64,000 bases of DNA from Diplonema papillatum (taxonomy: Eukaryota > Euglenozoa > Diplonemea > Diplonemida > Diplonemidae). The notes beneath the pieces were generated by a model that saw nothing but the letters and a program-made list of their open reading frames with translations, made no database searches and was not told where the DNA came from. The translations under genes were made by a program, and so were the position numbers. Location of the stretch: the NCBI GenBank assembly GCA_030068145.1, contig JAPJBO010000187.1:1-64000 (forward strand), read 5' to 3'. Below are positions 1 through 10,608 of this stretch, piece by piece (position 1 is the first letter of the stretch; every line of letters begins with the position of its first letter).

Positions 1-2
1 AG

Positions 3-2493
3 GGCACCGCCGCTGGGCCGTCCGGCCTCTCTGCGCAGCACCTGCTCGACCTGTGGGACGTCTCCGGGTCGTTCAAAGAGGCAGTGGCGGACGCCGTCTG
101 GGCCCTCTCTTCCGGCAGAGTGGCTTCAGCCGCCCGACCGTACCTCTTCGGGGCGAGGCTAGTTCCGCTGGTCAAGAAGTCCGGCGGGATCAGGCCCATT
201 GCGTGTGGAGAGATCCTGCGACGGGTGGCCGGCAAGGTCCTCGCTTCCGACCGGGCGATCAAGGACCTGGGAGCGAACGTCCTTCTGCGGAGTGGGCAAG
301 TCGGAGTCAGCGTTAAGGCGGGGGCCGACGCTGGCGTGCACGCCATCCGCAGGGTTGCGGCCCTGTACCGCGACAGAGACGTGGTCGACAGGGGCATCCT
401 GCAGATCGACTTCGCGAACGCCTTCAACACGCTGCGGCGGGAAGCGATCATCTGCAGTGTCAACCGACACGCCCCCCAGCTGTTGGGGTACGCACTAGCG
501 GCGTACGAGAAACACTCCGCGCTTGTGGTGGGCGACCGGGGTATCTCCTCCCAGTGCGGAGTCCAACAAGGGGACCCCTTGGGACCGCTGCTCTTCAGCC
601 TCGTCATGCACGATGTCGTCGTGCCGCCGAACCCCGGAGAGCAGCCACCCGTCCCGGCGGCCCCGGCTTCGTCGCAGGCGCCCGTCGAGTCCGCCCCCGC
701 GTCGCTCGGCCAGCCGGAGCCTCTCGATGCCGCCGGGGGGCGGCCCACCCCTCCAGAACCGGCTCAGGCCCCAGGTTCGGGGGACCCAGCGGTGCCACCG
801 CCGCCGCCGGTGGGGTCCCCGGCGGCCCCGAGGGCCACGGATGGCGCGCTGAGCCAGGCGGGGCTTGACCTCCTGACGTTCTTCCTGGACGACGGGGCGG
901 CTGGGGGTGAGCTCGACACCCTCGGTCACTGGCTGCAGGGCTTCGAGGACAGAGCGGCCGCGGTCGGGCTCAGTCTGAACCGGGGGAAGTGCAGGCTGTC
1001 CGTTGCCCCCGGCGCCACAATCCCCGAGGCCCTGCAAGGCATCGAGACTTTTCCGCTGGACGATATCCAGCACCTCGGCGTCCCCTGCGGTTCCCCCGAG
1101 ACGATGCGCGCCTTCGTGGAGGAAGCGGCCAAGAGCGCCGAGCGGAAGATGCGGATGATAGCCTCCCTCCCCGACGCACATGTGGCTCTGACTCTGCTGA
1201 AGTTCTGCGCCGGCTTCGTCAGCGTCGTCCACCTCATGCGCGCTGTGGGGGCTGTCTTCGACTTCGCGGCATCGATCAGGCCACGCAGTCTTGCCTGGCG
1301 ACGATCACGGGCATAGAGACGGACGCTTCCGCCTGGGCTCTGGCTTCCCTTCCCGTCAGGCTCGGTGGCCTGGGCCTGCACTCCTGCGCCGACACAGCGG
1401 CGATCGCGCACATCGCGGCTACCTTTGACGGCGAGGCTTGCCTCCCGTCCCTGGTGACCCCCTACGTGCTGCCGCACGCCATGCTTCTGGACGAGGACGA
1501 CACTTTCCTAGCGTCCCTCGAAGACCCGCGCCTTGCACCCTTCGAATCCGTTTTGGAGAAGATCCAGAACGTTCTGCAGGCACGGGATAACTACGGGGGA
1601 CGTGGACAGAAAGTGTGGTCCGCGACAGTTCATGACGAGCGACGCAAGGCCCTCCTTATCTCGATGACTGAGGAGCTGGGCAGGTCAAGGCCGGCTTCAA
1701 GGGTCGGCGCTGGCTCTGAAGCAGGTCCAAGTCCGGGCGCGGATCCAAAGCTGCTCCGCCCAACATGCGTCCGCTTGGCTTTATGGCAACGCGGAGGCGG
1801 ACCCCAGGCTGTGGCTGTTCTCCCGCGGAGCTCGCAGTGGCCATCCGGCTTCGGCTGGGGCTGCCCATCGCCCCCATGCCGAGCATCTGTCGCCTCTGCG
1901 GGACAGGCTCGGCAGACGTCGACGGAGTGCATGCGCGAAGTTGCTTCTCCGGCGGGCGCCGGACGAGAATGCACAACGCACTCCGCGATGTCATCGCTGA
2001 CTTCGCCCGCCGTGGCTTGCTGGCCCCGGCGGTCGAGCGCCCCGTGTTTTCGAACACGGAGCGGAAGCGCCCGGACATCAGCTATGTCCGGGACGGCACC
2101 ACCGTTGTGCTGGACGTCGCCGTCACCTTCCCCCTGCAGCCTTCGAACCCCCAGTACGCTAAGCGGGCGGCGGAGAAGCCAGGGGGGGCGGCGACAGCCT
2201 ACGCAACAGCTGTTAAAGAAGGGAAGTACCGCGGCATAATAGACAACGAGCCAAACCCTCGGGAATGGCTCGCTGTCCCGCTAGTCGTGGACACCTTCGG
2301 AGCGTGGTGTCCTGGAGCACTCACGGAGTTGCGGCAAATAGCTCGCAAAAGCGCCCTCCGTGAAGACCGGACCGCTTCGGCCGCCTGCCAGGACTTCTTC
2401 CAATTGAGCTTTCAAGTAGCCCAGGGGGTGGCAAGAATAGTCATTTCATCTGGCGGGGCGCGACCGGACGAAGCGGTCCACCCCAGGGGGTAG
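3..2493 (+). pseudogene. RT and restriction-like endonuclease polyprotein, frameshifted
   Basis: The translation starts mid-protein and aligns throughout with the intact copy at 3726-6551. Visible RT parts are GGIRPIACGEILRR, motif A (QIDFANAF), motif B (GVQQGDPLGPLLF) and motif C (FFLDDG, the YxDD box). An approximately 80-residue Pro/Ala-rich linker lies between B and C. The frame breaks near 1275 (FDFAAS where the intact copy reads FDFAGVDRATQS) and again near 1700-1770. The third frame gives the C-terminal Cys-x2-Cys...His...Cys finger and the KRPDISYVRDGTT endonuclease motif. With at least two frameshifts this copy cannot make the full protein. Domain assignment is secure; the clade is not. 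Confidence 0.88.
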
Positions 2494-2676
2494 TGTCACT
2501 GCATCGCGGGTTTTTTTACCTGGTCGGACCTGCTTGCTAGCAGGCCAGCCCAGGTCGCAGTGAGACTGGCGTTCACTGTGTGCTGAAGAAGCATTTTTTT
2601 GGGCTCCCGCTCCGGAAGCAACCGGATACCGGCAGCCCCGCTGTACTAACATGTCGAGTACAGTGTCCCGCGCTCC
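2494..2676 (+). other. 3' UTR of element A with a conserved hairpin
   Basis: This is the noncoding tail between the stop codon and the poly(A). It contains a perfect short hairpin, CCTGCT-TGCT-AGCAGG, at about 2529-2544. An outer pairing GACCTG/CAGGTC is also possible. The same position in copies 2 and 3 reads CCTGCA...TGCAGG, so one stem pair has changed on both sides. For non-LTR elements such a 3' structure is the usual recognition site for the element's own reverse transcriptase; that role is inferred here. Confidence 0.6.
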
Positions 2677-2692
2677 AAAAAAAAAAAAAAAA

Positions 2693-3725
2693 GACAGCGC
2701 CAGCGTCGACAACCAAAAATCGTTCTCACCAACTCCCCGTGCCCTACCTTTCGGTCCACAACCAACGTCTTCTTTCTGACTGGAACCTGGTGCACCGCGG
2801 CGGCTCTCCTGACCACTCAGCTGAAGGTCAAGAACAGGAGAGACTGCTTGTTACCGGTCACCGGGTAGCGGGTAGGAAACCGCAGAAGAGCATCGAGTTG
2901 ATGCGAGTGGCGATCGACTGACACAGCCAGAACCACGTTCGTGAACAACGGGCACCATAGTCTGGCACAGAGCAGACCAAAACCCCACCACCGCGCCCTT
3001 CTTGTGTTTACCGCTTCCCGAAGTAACCACCCTCAAAAACAAGTGCCCCAGGGCCAGGCGGCCGCACACAGCGCCACCCGGAGCGTGCACGAAAGCGGCC
3101 ACGGCAGACACGCCACAGAGCGACGCCGCCGGCCGGGCGAAACGACGACGGCCCCAGAGACCAGGTGGTTACTTCGCGGAAGTACCAGATCTTCTTCTCC
3201 ATGAAAGTCTTGAGTTCCATCATCTTTTCTCTTCCCCAAGGCCGGGGAGGCGGGGCGTGAAAACAGCCCCACTGTTCCCCCCAGCCAAAAACTGGCGAAA
3301 CGGGTGAGTCAACTCCCTGAGAAGACCACCGACACACCGCTGTGCCTGCGCTGAAACGAGTGCGGGACACGGCCCAAGCCACTCTGACAGCCCCCCAGAC
3401 GCAAACGCCCTGACTCAAACTCAGGGCTGGAGTCAAAAACCACCAGAAGAAGGCTGCAGAGCAGGCTAACCCTATGTTATCATAGCCATCCCTTGTCTTT
3501 CGTTACTTCCCCCCCTACCCACCCTTTCACCTGTTTTTCATTATCTTCCCGGCATAAGCAGCCCAGTAAAGCTGGCCTCTTCCTCTCCTTTCCTTTTTTG
3601 GGTTCTTCCTTTGATGACGGCACCACCGTTTGCGTTTGTGTGTTCTCATGTCTTCAATTTGTTTCCAAAAAAGAAAGGATAGAAGGAAAAGGTGCCTCAT
3701 CTAAAAAAAAAAAAAAAAAAAAAAA
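2693..3725 (+). mobile_element. Unidentified retroelement tail (C), ends in poly(A)
   Basis: About 1 kb lies between the poly(A) of element A copy 1 and a 23-nt poly(A) at 3703-3725. No convincing protein is encoded. Its position, its poly(A) end and its direct abutment on both neighbours match the other chain members, so it is most simply the 3' part of a third retroelement family. It does not resemble the A or B tails. Confidence 0.5.
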
Positions 3726-6551
3726 GCTGTCGGCAGACAGACGGCCCCGTCGGACGAAGCCACCCTGGCACAGCTCAGAGACCTACACCCGGCCGCCGAG
3801 GAGTGGCAGGGCGACCCAGCGATGCAGATCCCCAACGTGGCGCGGCCCGCGCCGAGCGCCGTGCGGAGGCTGCTCAAGAAGATGCCGAAGGGCACGGCGG
3901 CCGGCCCCTCCGGGCTGTCAGCTCAGCACCTGCTAGACCTGTGGGACAGCTCCGGCTCCTTCAAGGAGGCCGTGGCGGATGCCGTTTGGGCGGTCTCGTC
4001 CGGGAGGGTACCGACGGCCGCCAGGCCATACCTCTACGGGGCCAAGCTGGTCCCACTGGTCAAAAGGACGGGCGGGATCAGGCCCATCGCCTGCGGCGAG
4101 ATTCTGAGGAGGGTAGCCGGCAAGGTCCTCGCGTCCGACCGGGCGGTCAAGGAACTCGGCCAGAACGTCCTCCTGCGAAGCGGGCAGGTCGGAGTAGGCG
4201 TGAAGGCCGGCGCGGACGCCGGGGTCCTGGCCGTCCGGAGGGTGGCGGCCTTGTACCGCAGGGAGGGCGGGGCAAGTAAGGGCGTCCTCCAGGTGGACCT
4301 GGAGAACGCATTTAACTCCCTGCAGAGGGAGGCGATCATCCGCAGCGCCAGCCGGCATGCCCCCCAGGTCCTGGCCTACACCCAGGCGGCGTACGGCAAG
4401 CACTCCATCCTGCAGGTGGGGGACAAGACGCTCACATCTGAGTGCGGGGTGCAGCAGGGGGACCCGTTGGGGCCCCTGCTCTTCAGCCTGGCGATGCACG
4501 ACGTCGTCTCGCCGCCGCCGCCACCGGCCGAAGCAGCGGCGCCGCCGGCCGGCCCGGCGGACCCACCCGGGCCAGGGGAGGGCGTCGTGCCGCCGCCACC
4601 AGTCGGACCTGCAGGCCCAGCAGGCGCGCCGGTCGCGGCGGACGAAGCGGCGCCCCAGGGACAGCCAGCGCGCGAGCTGGCACCAGTTCAAGGGCCACCG
4701 GCAGTCCCGGCCCAGGCCGGCCCCCCCCCGGGGGCGGCAGAGCCGCAGGGGATAGCGCACGTCGACCCCGGACCAGCCCAGGTCCTGCCGGCCCCGGAAA
4801 TCCCGCCGGCGGTCGAGTTGGGGGCCCCAGGAGCCGAGCCCGAGCCGCAGGGCCCGGAGGGACAAGGGCAGCCGGAAGTCGGGGGGCCGGAGGCAGCGCT
4901 CGGCCATTCAGCGTTGAGCCAAGCCGACCTCGATCTCCTGACATTCTACCTTGACGATGGAGTGTCAGGCGGAGACCTCGACGCGATCGCGCGCTGGCTG
5001 CAGGGATACGAGCGGCGGGCAGCGGCCGTCGGACTGCGCCTGAACCGGGGCAAGTGCAGACTGGCGATCGCGGCGGGGGCGGAGATACCCGACGGCCTGC
5101 AAGGCATCGAGACGTGCTCGCTCGACGAGATCGAGCATCTGGGAGTCCCGTGTGGCTCGCCAGAGAAGATCCACGCGTTCGTCGAGCGGGCGGCACAGGG
5201 TGCGGAGAGGAAGCTGAGGATGATAGCGTCCCTGCCCGACGCGCACGTGGCGCTCACGCTAACGAAGTTCTGTGCGGGCTTCGTCGGCGTAGTACATCTC
5301 ATGCGCGCGACGGGGTCCGTCTTCGACTTCGCGGGAGTCGACCGGGCCACCCAGTCCTGTCTCGCGACTATCACCGGGATACAGACCGACGAGGCGGCGT
5401 GGACACAAGCGTCCCTCCCGGTCAGGATGGGTGGCCTCGGCCTCCACAGCTGCGCAGACGTGACAGGGATTGCGCACATCGCGGCGGCACTAGATGGGGG
5501 GACGCATCTCCCCGCCCTCGTGTCCGAGGCCCTGGGGCCACGCCTCACGTGGCAGCAGGACGACACCGTCCAAGCGTCCCTCGCGGACCCGCGCCTTGCA
5601 ACGTATGAGTCCGTCCTGGAGAAGATCCAGGACGTCATGCAGGCGCGGACCCAGTACGAGGGGCGAGGACAGAAGGTGTGGTCGTCCGCCTTGGCCACCG
5701 AGAAGCGGAAGAACCTCCTCGACCTGCTAACGGAGGAGCTCGCCCGCTCGAGCCAACTGCAGGGAGCGGCCCTGTCCCAGGCGCAAGACCGGATCCGGGC
5801 GAGGATCCAAAGCAGCTCCGGCAAGCACGCCTCGGCGTGGCTGTACGGCAACCCGGAAGCGGATACCGGGATGTGGTTGTCCTCGGCCGAACTGGCGGTG
5901 GCAGTACGCCTTCGGCTGGGGCTGCCAATTGCGGCCGCGCCAGGGGAGTGCCGCCTCTGCGGGCACGGGGCGACCGACGTCATCGGCTCGCACGCCCAAA
6001 CGTGTTTCGGCAGCGGCCGCCGGACGCGCCTGCACAACGCGCTTCGGGACATTGTCGCCGACTTCGCACGTCGAGGGCTGCTGGGCCCCTCGATCGAGCG
6101 AGCCGTGTTCGCGAACACGCGGCGCAAGCGCCCGGACATCAGCTACGTCCGGGACGGCACCACCGTCCTACTTGACGTCGCAGTCACATACCCCCTACAG
6201 CTCTCGCAGCCCCACTACGCGACCAGGGCCGCAGCGGAGCCAGGGGGCGCAGCAGCCGCGTATGCTGTTGCCGTCAAGGAGCGTGTCTACAACAGGATCA
6301 TCGCAAATGAGCCGGACCCGCGGGAGTGGCGAGCGGTGCCGCTAGTTGTAGACACGTTCGGGGCCTGGTGCCCAGGAGCAATCACGGAGCTGCGGCACAT
6401 CGCCCGCGCGAACGCCCTCCGTGAAGACCGGACCGCTTCGGCCGCCTGCCAGGACCTCTTCCACCGCTTGAGCTTTTCTATAGCCCAAGGGGTGGCGAGG
6501 ATCGTAATTGCATCTGGTGGGGCGCGACCGGACGAAGCGAATCCACCCTGA
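3726..6551 (+). CDS. RT with restriction-like endonuclease, N-terminally truncated
   Basis: This is an uninterrupted 941-codon frame; the first Met is at 3822, and residues below count from it. RT motif A is VDLENAF (about 158-164), motif B is QQGDPLGPLLF (211-221) and motif C is FYLDDG (about 375-380). Between B and C sits a roughly 135-residue Pro/Gly/Ala-rich insertion (229-362). The C-terminal part has a C-x2-C-x10-H-x3-C finger (Cys710, Cys713) followed by RPDIS (Asp772), LLDVAV (Asp785) and a Lys near 819. This matches the PD-(D/E)xK restriction-like endonuclease of R2/CRE-type retrotransposons, which nicks target DNA for target-primed reverse transcription. The upstream start is missing because the element is truncated, so it is probably not autonomous. 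Confidence 0.88.
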   Translation, partial: AVGRQTAPSDEATLAQLRDLHPAAEEWQGDPAMQIPNVARPAPSAVRRLLKKMPKGTAAGPSGLSAQHLLDLWDSSGSFKEAVADAVWAVSSGRVPTAARPYLYGAKLVPLVKRTGGIRPIACGEILRRVAGKVLASDRAVKELGQNVLLRSGQVGVGVKAGADAGVLAVRRVAALYRREGGASKGVLQVDLENAFNSLQREAIIRSASRHAPQVLAYTQAAYGKHSILQVGDKTLTSECGVQQGDPLGPLLFSLAMHDVVSPPPPPAEAAAPPAGPADPPGPGEGVVPPPPVGPAGPAGAPVAADEAAPQGQPARELAPVQGPPAVPAQAGPPPGAAEPQGIAHVDPGPAQVLPAPEIPPAVELGAPGAEPEPQGPEGQGQPEVGGPEAALGHSALSQADLDLLTFYLDDGVSGGDLDAIARWLQGYERRAAAVGLRLNRGKCRLAIAAGAEIPDGLQGIETCSLDEIEHLGVPCGSPEKIHAFVERAAQGAERKLRMIASLPDAHVALTLTKFCAGFVGVVHLMRATGSVFDFAGVDRATQSCLATITGIQTDEAAWTQASLPVRMGGLGLHSCADVTGIAHIAAALDGGTHLPALVSEALGPRLTWQQDDTVQASLADPRLATYESVLEKIQDVMQARTQYEGRGQKVWSSALATEKRKNLLDLLTEELARSSQLQGAALSQAQDRIRARIQSSSGKHASAWLYGNPEADTGMWLSSAELAVAVRLRLGLPIAAAPGECRLCGHGATDVIGSHAQTCFGSGRRTRLHNALRDIVADFARRGLLGPSIERAVFANTRRKRPDISYVRDGTTVLLDVAVTYPLQLSQPHYATRAAAEPGGAAAAYAVAVKERVYNRIIANEPDPREWRAVPLVVDTFGAWCPGAITELRHIARANALREDRTASAACQDLFHRLSFSIAQGVARIVIASGGARPDEANPP

Positions 6552-6747
6552 TGCAGGGGGAAGAGTCACTGCATCGCGGGTTTTTTTACCTGGTCGGACC
6601 TGCACTCAGATGCAGGCCAGCCCAGGTCGCAGTGAGGTGGCGTTCACTGTGTGCTGAAGAAGCATTTCTTTGGACTACCGCTCCGGAAGCAACCGGATAC
6701 CGGCAGCCCCGCTGTACCAACATGGCTAGTACAGTGTCCCGCGCTCC
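6552..6747 (+). other. 3' UTR of element A, copy 2
   Basis: Nearly identical to the tail of copy 1. It carries the hairpin CCTGCA-CTCAGA-TGCAGG at about 6599-6616, whose stem differs from copy 1 by a compensated base pair. Confidence 0.6.
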
Positions 6748-6760
6748 AAAAAAAAAAAAA

Positions 6761-7525
6761 GCAGGTCTCCCACGCCCGACTTGGAGTCGGTGGCGGCAGG
6801 TGGGATCTGCTACACAGACGCCATCAGCAGTGACGGCTCAAACGACTGGGCCTGACGACGCCGCATCGTTAAACTCCACTGTTATCGAACCCAACGACAC
6901 CATGCAACGTGCTGCTTCAAGACGGCAACGTAACATCACCTACAAACCCACGGCCTTCAAGAAGTGCTGCCAGACAACGCCGATGAACTCGCAGCTGCCG
7001 TGTGCGTGTCCTTGAGCTTCCACATTGTCGCCTCGGCCAAAGCCAGCGTGTGCACAAACAAACGCCGTCGAACTCAGCTCTGCAAAAAAACGACTGTTGC
7101 ACTTGCTACCAAGCACCGCAAACCGCTGCGCCTCCAAAGGCAGCAAGAATATAAACTGAAGCACAAACTACAAATGCACCGACAACAGCAAAAGTGTTCC
7201 ATAAACTGTGCACTGGCTACCAAGGCACCACCAACTGTTGCACCTATATCAAACAAAAAAACATACAAGACAAACCCAGAGAGTTCGGGTACAGCACGAA
7301 GCGACCCACTGTAACCCTGGGTAAACGTTAAAAAGTTACACAATGAAACAAGAGACAAGGAATTCACCCCACCCTAGCCTAGCAAGCAACCTAGCCCCCA
7401 ACAAACTAGCCTGTGCCTTGTGCAGCACACAGTGTCTAACCTGCGTGGCATGTTACTTGACAGTAACACGGCCCAGTAAAGCCGTTTCCCGCCGTGTCGG
7501 GTGTCAACAAAAAAAAAAAAAAAAA
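6761..7525 (+). mobile_element. Retrotransposon B, copy 1 (3' end only)
   Basis: This 5'-truncated copy consists of the last codons and 3' UTR of element B and ends in poly(A) 7509-7525. It starts directly after the poly(A) of element A copy 2. It matches 9843-10608 with only a few substitutions and single-base length differences in A runs, so both copies are recent. Confidence 0.9.
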
Positions 7526-9937
7526 TGGGTTGCTGGCGCCCGGATGAAACTAGCGCATCACAAGACAGAGGCCGTGCTCATCTGTCCACCGGGCAAGAGT
7601 ACGGTACCCCCACGGTTGCGTTTCCGCAATGCTAGGTCGTCCATTCGCATTCCTGGATCCCAACTCCCAGCCTGGATAAGACGCTACAGCCATACTTTTG
7701 TGGCAAATGAAGCGCAATACAGAGTACATGAGGGCAAGCGGGTGGAAGCGGTTAACGGCCACTCTGGTTTCTCCAACGATGACATACATGCCATACATGG
7801 GGAAGTGCGCAACCAGTGGGTCGTCCTTGATCTCACGGAGCCTGTCCGCTGGGTGAAACAGACGAAGTTACTCGGCCTCATCATCGATGACGAGCTGTCT
7901 TTTCACGCACACGCTGAGAGGGCCATAAAGCGCATGGCACAGAGAGGGAACCTCCTGCGCCACCTGTCGGGGAAAGCGTGGGGGTGCAGCACCGCTACGC
8001 TGCGCAGCCTGTACCTAACCTACGTGATCCCCTCTGTGACGTACTGTTTGTCGGTCTACGGGCCCTACTTGCTCAAATCGTCGCGCGCCTACCTCAGATC
8101 CTTTGAGCGACTCCACACGAGCTCGCTTGCGCACATCCTGGGATGCCGCAAAGGCGTTTCTGACTTTGTGGCGACCCGGGAGTCAGGTATTCCGCCGCTG
8201 GAGGTGTACGTGGACGTCAGACTCGGCAGCCTCTGGGAGAGAATGTTGCCCCGCAAGCACCTCTGGCCGGACGTCTTCAGACTGCCGTCCACACTGAGTC
8301 GACGATACACAGAGCTGACGCTGAAAGCCGGCACCCGCAACCTGCCGAGGGAACTCTGGGTGCACAACCCCTTCGCCCCTTGGCACCCACGTCCGGCGGT
8401 AGACATCAACCCCTCCCTGCCCGGCGGAAAAAAGGCAGCAGCACCTTCCGAGAAGAAACGTTCTGTCGAGAGCCAACTGCGTAAGCTCCCAGCCCCGGAC
8501 TGTACGGTGTGGACCGATGGATCCGTACGCAGGGTACAGCCGCCGCCTCCACAGCCCGGTTCTCAAGCAGAACGCAACATATGGCCATGGTCCATGAAAT
8601 GCGTAGACACCTGGACCTGGGGCGGAGCTGCAGCCTTGATTGAGTGCGCGCCCACGATCTCCCTTGCAAACGACCATGGCTTCGAGATCCGCCAGCGAGA
8701 CGCCGTCCGTTCGACCACCCTCTCACACGCCGCTGGACGCTTTCCCTCCAGCCTCAAGGCGGAGACGCTCGCATTGGCCGCGGCCCTCAGGGCCCTCCTT
8801 AGGCTCCTCACGCCCACCACCGCGCCCCGAACGGTCTTACTGCTGTCAGACTCGCAGTCGCTATTGCAACGTTTGGCGAGCGGCCCACAGACGCAGAAGC
8901 AACCCCTCATGGTACACATCTGGACCATGCTCCGTATCCTCACACGGTTAGGATACACAGCAACGCTCCAGTTTGTGTACGGACACTGTGGCCTGCGCGG
9001 AAACGAGGTGACCGACGGACTGGCGAGGCACGCCACTCTCCAACACCACAGAGAGCTGTCGCGGTGCCGGGGTAACCCCACAAGGGAGTGTCCGATCGCG
9101 GCGGAGGATGCGGTGGCGCGCTACAAGGCGTACCTGTCCGCCGTGTCCACCGAGGCCATGGCGCGAGCGGCGTTTGAAAGGGCGACCAAACACCGCATCA
9201 CACTGCCCTACGCCCGGATCGTGGATGGGCGGAACATCAAGCGCCCAGCTCACCTCACGACGCGCGCTGAGCGGGTGATCCGGCAGTTCAGGACTGGTCA
9301 CCACCCGCTAGTGATGACCATGTACGCCCCGGACTACGCCGATCTCGACAAGCAGGAAAGGCGGCGTGCCTATCGCAGCTGTGCACTGTGCGGCAAGCAC
9401 CGCCCGAACGTGCTCGAACACCTGCTCGTTGAATGCGACGATGCGGCTAGCCAGCCACACCGCAGGAGCATGTGGTCGAAGGCTCTGGTCGGCAAGGGGC
9501 CCGAGGCCGCGTCACGCCTGCCGCCCGGAGCTACCAATGCCGACAAGCTGTGGCACGTCCTTTTCAAGTTTCCCGAGCTCGCCCTCGAGTACTTGCAGGA
9601 TGCGGGTTTAATCCCTCGGTTCGTTAACGTGAGACCAGATTGTGGGGAGGCGCTGACCCCTTCCGGCTCAATCTGTGACGGAAGGTCTGTGTGGAGCTCA
9701 CAGACTGTCACCTCGCAGATTAGTGCCCCACAGAGCACTCCGGCTAGCAGACAGCCGGTAAGCCTCAGCCGTGAACCAGTGGACTCGGAAGCCAGCGAGC
9801 CATACCGCAATTTGCACGACGACGGCCCGCCTCTCCGCACCAGCAGGTCTCCCACGCCCGACTTGGAGTCGGTGGCGGCTGGTGGGATCTGCTACACAGA
9901 CGCCATCAGCAGTGACGGCTCAAACGACTGGGCCTGA
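7526..9937 (+). CDS. LINE ORF2 C-terminal part: RT thumb, RNase H, zinc knuckle
   Basis: This is an open frame of about 803 codons that begins at the truncation point; it happens to stay open into the preceding poly(A) and UTR. Residues 6-15 (RMKLAHHKTE) match the segment just after the YxDD box in LINE reverse transcriptases, and VKQTKLLGLIIDDELSF is the usual thumb motif. An RNase H domain follows with the acidic set in order: WTDGS, KAETLALAAAL, LLSDSQSLL and VYGHCGLRGNEVTDGLAR. A C-x2-C...H...C knuckle (CALCGKHRPNVLEHLLVEC) closes the domain order, as in I/Jockey/R1-type ORF2 proteins. The protein would degrade RNA in RNA-DNA hybrids and bind nucleic acid. It is truncated and so non-autonomous. 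A further 160 residues at the C-terminus show no domain I recognise. Confidence 0.85.
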   Translation, partial: WVAGARMKLAHHKTEAVLICPPGKSTVPPRLRFRNARSSIRIPGSQLPAWIRRYSHTFVANEAQYRVHEGKRVEAVNGHSGFSNDDIHAIHGEVRNQWVVLDLTEPVRWVKQTKLLGLIIDDELSFHAHAERAIKRMAQRGNLLRHLSGKAWGCSTATLRSLYLTYVIPSVTYCLSVYGPYLLKSSRAYLRSFERLHTSSLAHILGCRKGVSDFVATRESGIPPLEVYVDVRLGSLWERMLPRKHLWPDVFRLPSTLSRRYTELTLKAGTRNLPRELWVHNPFAPWHPRPAVDINPSLPGGKKAAAPSEKKRSVESQLRKLPAPDCTVWTDGSVRRVQPPPPQPGSQAERNIWPWSMKCVDTWTWGGAAALIECAPTISLANDHGFEIRQRDAVRSTTLSHAAGRFPSSLKAETLALAAALRALLRLLTPTTAPRTVLLLSDSQSLLQRLASGPQTQKQPLMVHIWTMLRILTRLGYTATLQFVYGHCGLRGNEVTDGLARHATLQHHRELSRCRGNPTRECPIAAEDAVARYKAYLSAVSTEAMARAAFERATKHRITLPYARIVDGRNIKRPAHLTTRAERVIRQFRTGHHPLVMTMYAPDYADLDKQERRRAYRSCALCGKHRPNVLEHLLVECDDAASQPHRRSMWSKALVGKGPEAASRLPPGATNADKLWHVLFKFPELALEYLQDAGLIPRFVNVRPDCGEALTPSGSICDGRSVWSSQTVTSQISAPQSTPASRQPVSLSREPVDSEASEPYRNLHDDGPPLRTSRSPTPDLESVAAGGICYTDAISSDGSNDWA

Positions 9938-10591
9938 CGACGCCGCATCGTTCAACTCCACTGTTATCGAACCCAACGACACCACGCAACGTGCTGCTTC
10001 AAGACGGCAACGTAACATCACCTACAAACCCACGGCCTTCAAGAAGTGCTGCCAGACAACGCCGATGAACTCGCAGCTGCCGTGTGCGTGTCCTTGAGCT
10101 TCCACATTGTCGCCTCGGCCAAAGCCAGCGTGTGCACAAACAAACGCCGTCGAACTCAGCTCTGCAAAAAAACGACTGTTGCACTTGCTACCAAGCACCG
10201 CAAACCGCTGCGCCTCCAAAGGCAGCAAGAATATAAACTGAAGCACAAACTACAAATGCACCGACAACAGCAAAAGTGTTCCATAAACTGTGCACTGGCT
10301 ACCAAGGCACCACCAACTGTTGCACCTATATCAAACAAAAAAAACATACAAGACAAACCCAGAGAGTTCGGGTACAGCACGAAGCGACCCACTGTAACCC
10401 TGGGTAAACGTTAAAAAGTTACACAATGAAACAAGAGACAAGGAAATCACCCCACCCTAGCCTAGCAAGCAACCTAGCCCCCAACAAACTAGCCTGTGCC
10501 TTGTGCAGCACACAGTGTCTAACCTGCGTGGCATGTTACTTGACAGTAACACGGCCCAGTAAAGCCGTTTCCCGCCGTGTCGGGTGTCAAC
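9938..10591 (+). other. 3' UTR of element B, copy 2
   Basis: Noncoding tail shared almost exactly with 6855-7508. It contains several short A runs before the terminal poly(A). No conserved hairpin was obvious by eye. Confidence 0.6.
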
Positions 10592-10608
10592 AAAAAAAAA
10601 AAAAAAAA

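Larger units (their letters stand above)
1..2692 (+). mobile_element. Non-LTR retrotransposon A, copy 1
   Basis: This copy is cut at its 5' side by the window edge and ends in a 16-nt poly(A) at 2677-2692. It holds the decayed reverse transcriptase/endonuclease reading frame and a roughly 200-bp 3' UTR. The UTR recurs almost unchanged in front of poly(A) at 6552-6760 and 10609-10775, so the three tails define one family. It is the first visible member of a chain of same-strand copies that continues to 10901. Confidence 0.9.
3726..6760 (+). mobile_element. Non-LTR retrotransposon A, copy 2 (5' truncated)
   Basis: This copy begins inside coding sequence directly after the 23-nt poly(A) and ends with the family 3' UTR and a poly(A) at 6748-6760. 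The frame is open from the junction to the stop, so the copy looks young. It lacks the N-terminal part of the protein. Confidence 0.9.
7526..10608 (+). mobile_element. Retrotransposon B, copy 2 (5' truncated)
   Basis: This copy starts directly on the poly(A) of B copy 1 and ends in poly(A) 10592-10608, giving a head-to-tail B-B pair. Its open frame covers the region after the RT active site, RNase H and a C-terminal Cys/His knuckle. The upstream endonuclease and RT palm are absent. Confidence 0.9.

Noticed and set aside
495-1232. Reverse-strand open frames opposite the RT coding regions
   Set aside because: They are shadows caused by GC-rich codon usage; the + strand frames carry the RT and endonuclease motifs.
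7343-7525. Start codon of element B protein at 7343
   Set aside because: That stretch is the 3' UTR and poly(A) of the previous copy, which happens to be open in frame; the element's own sequence begins at 7526.
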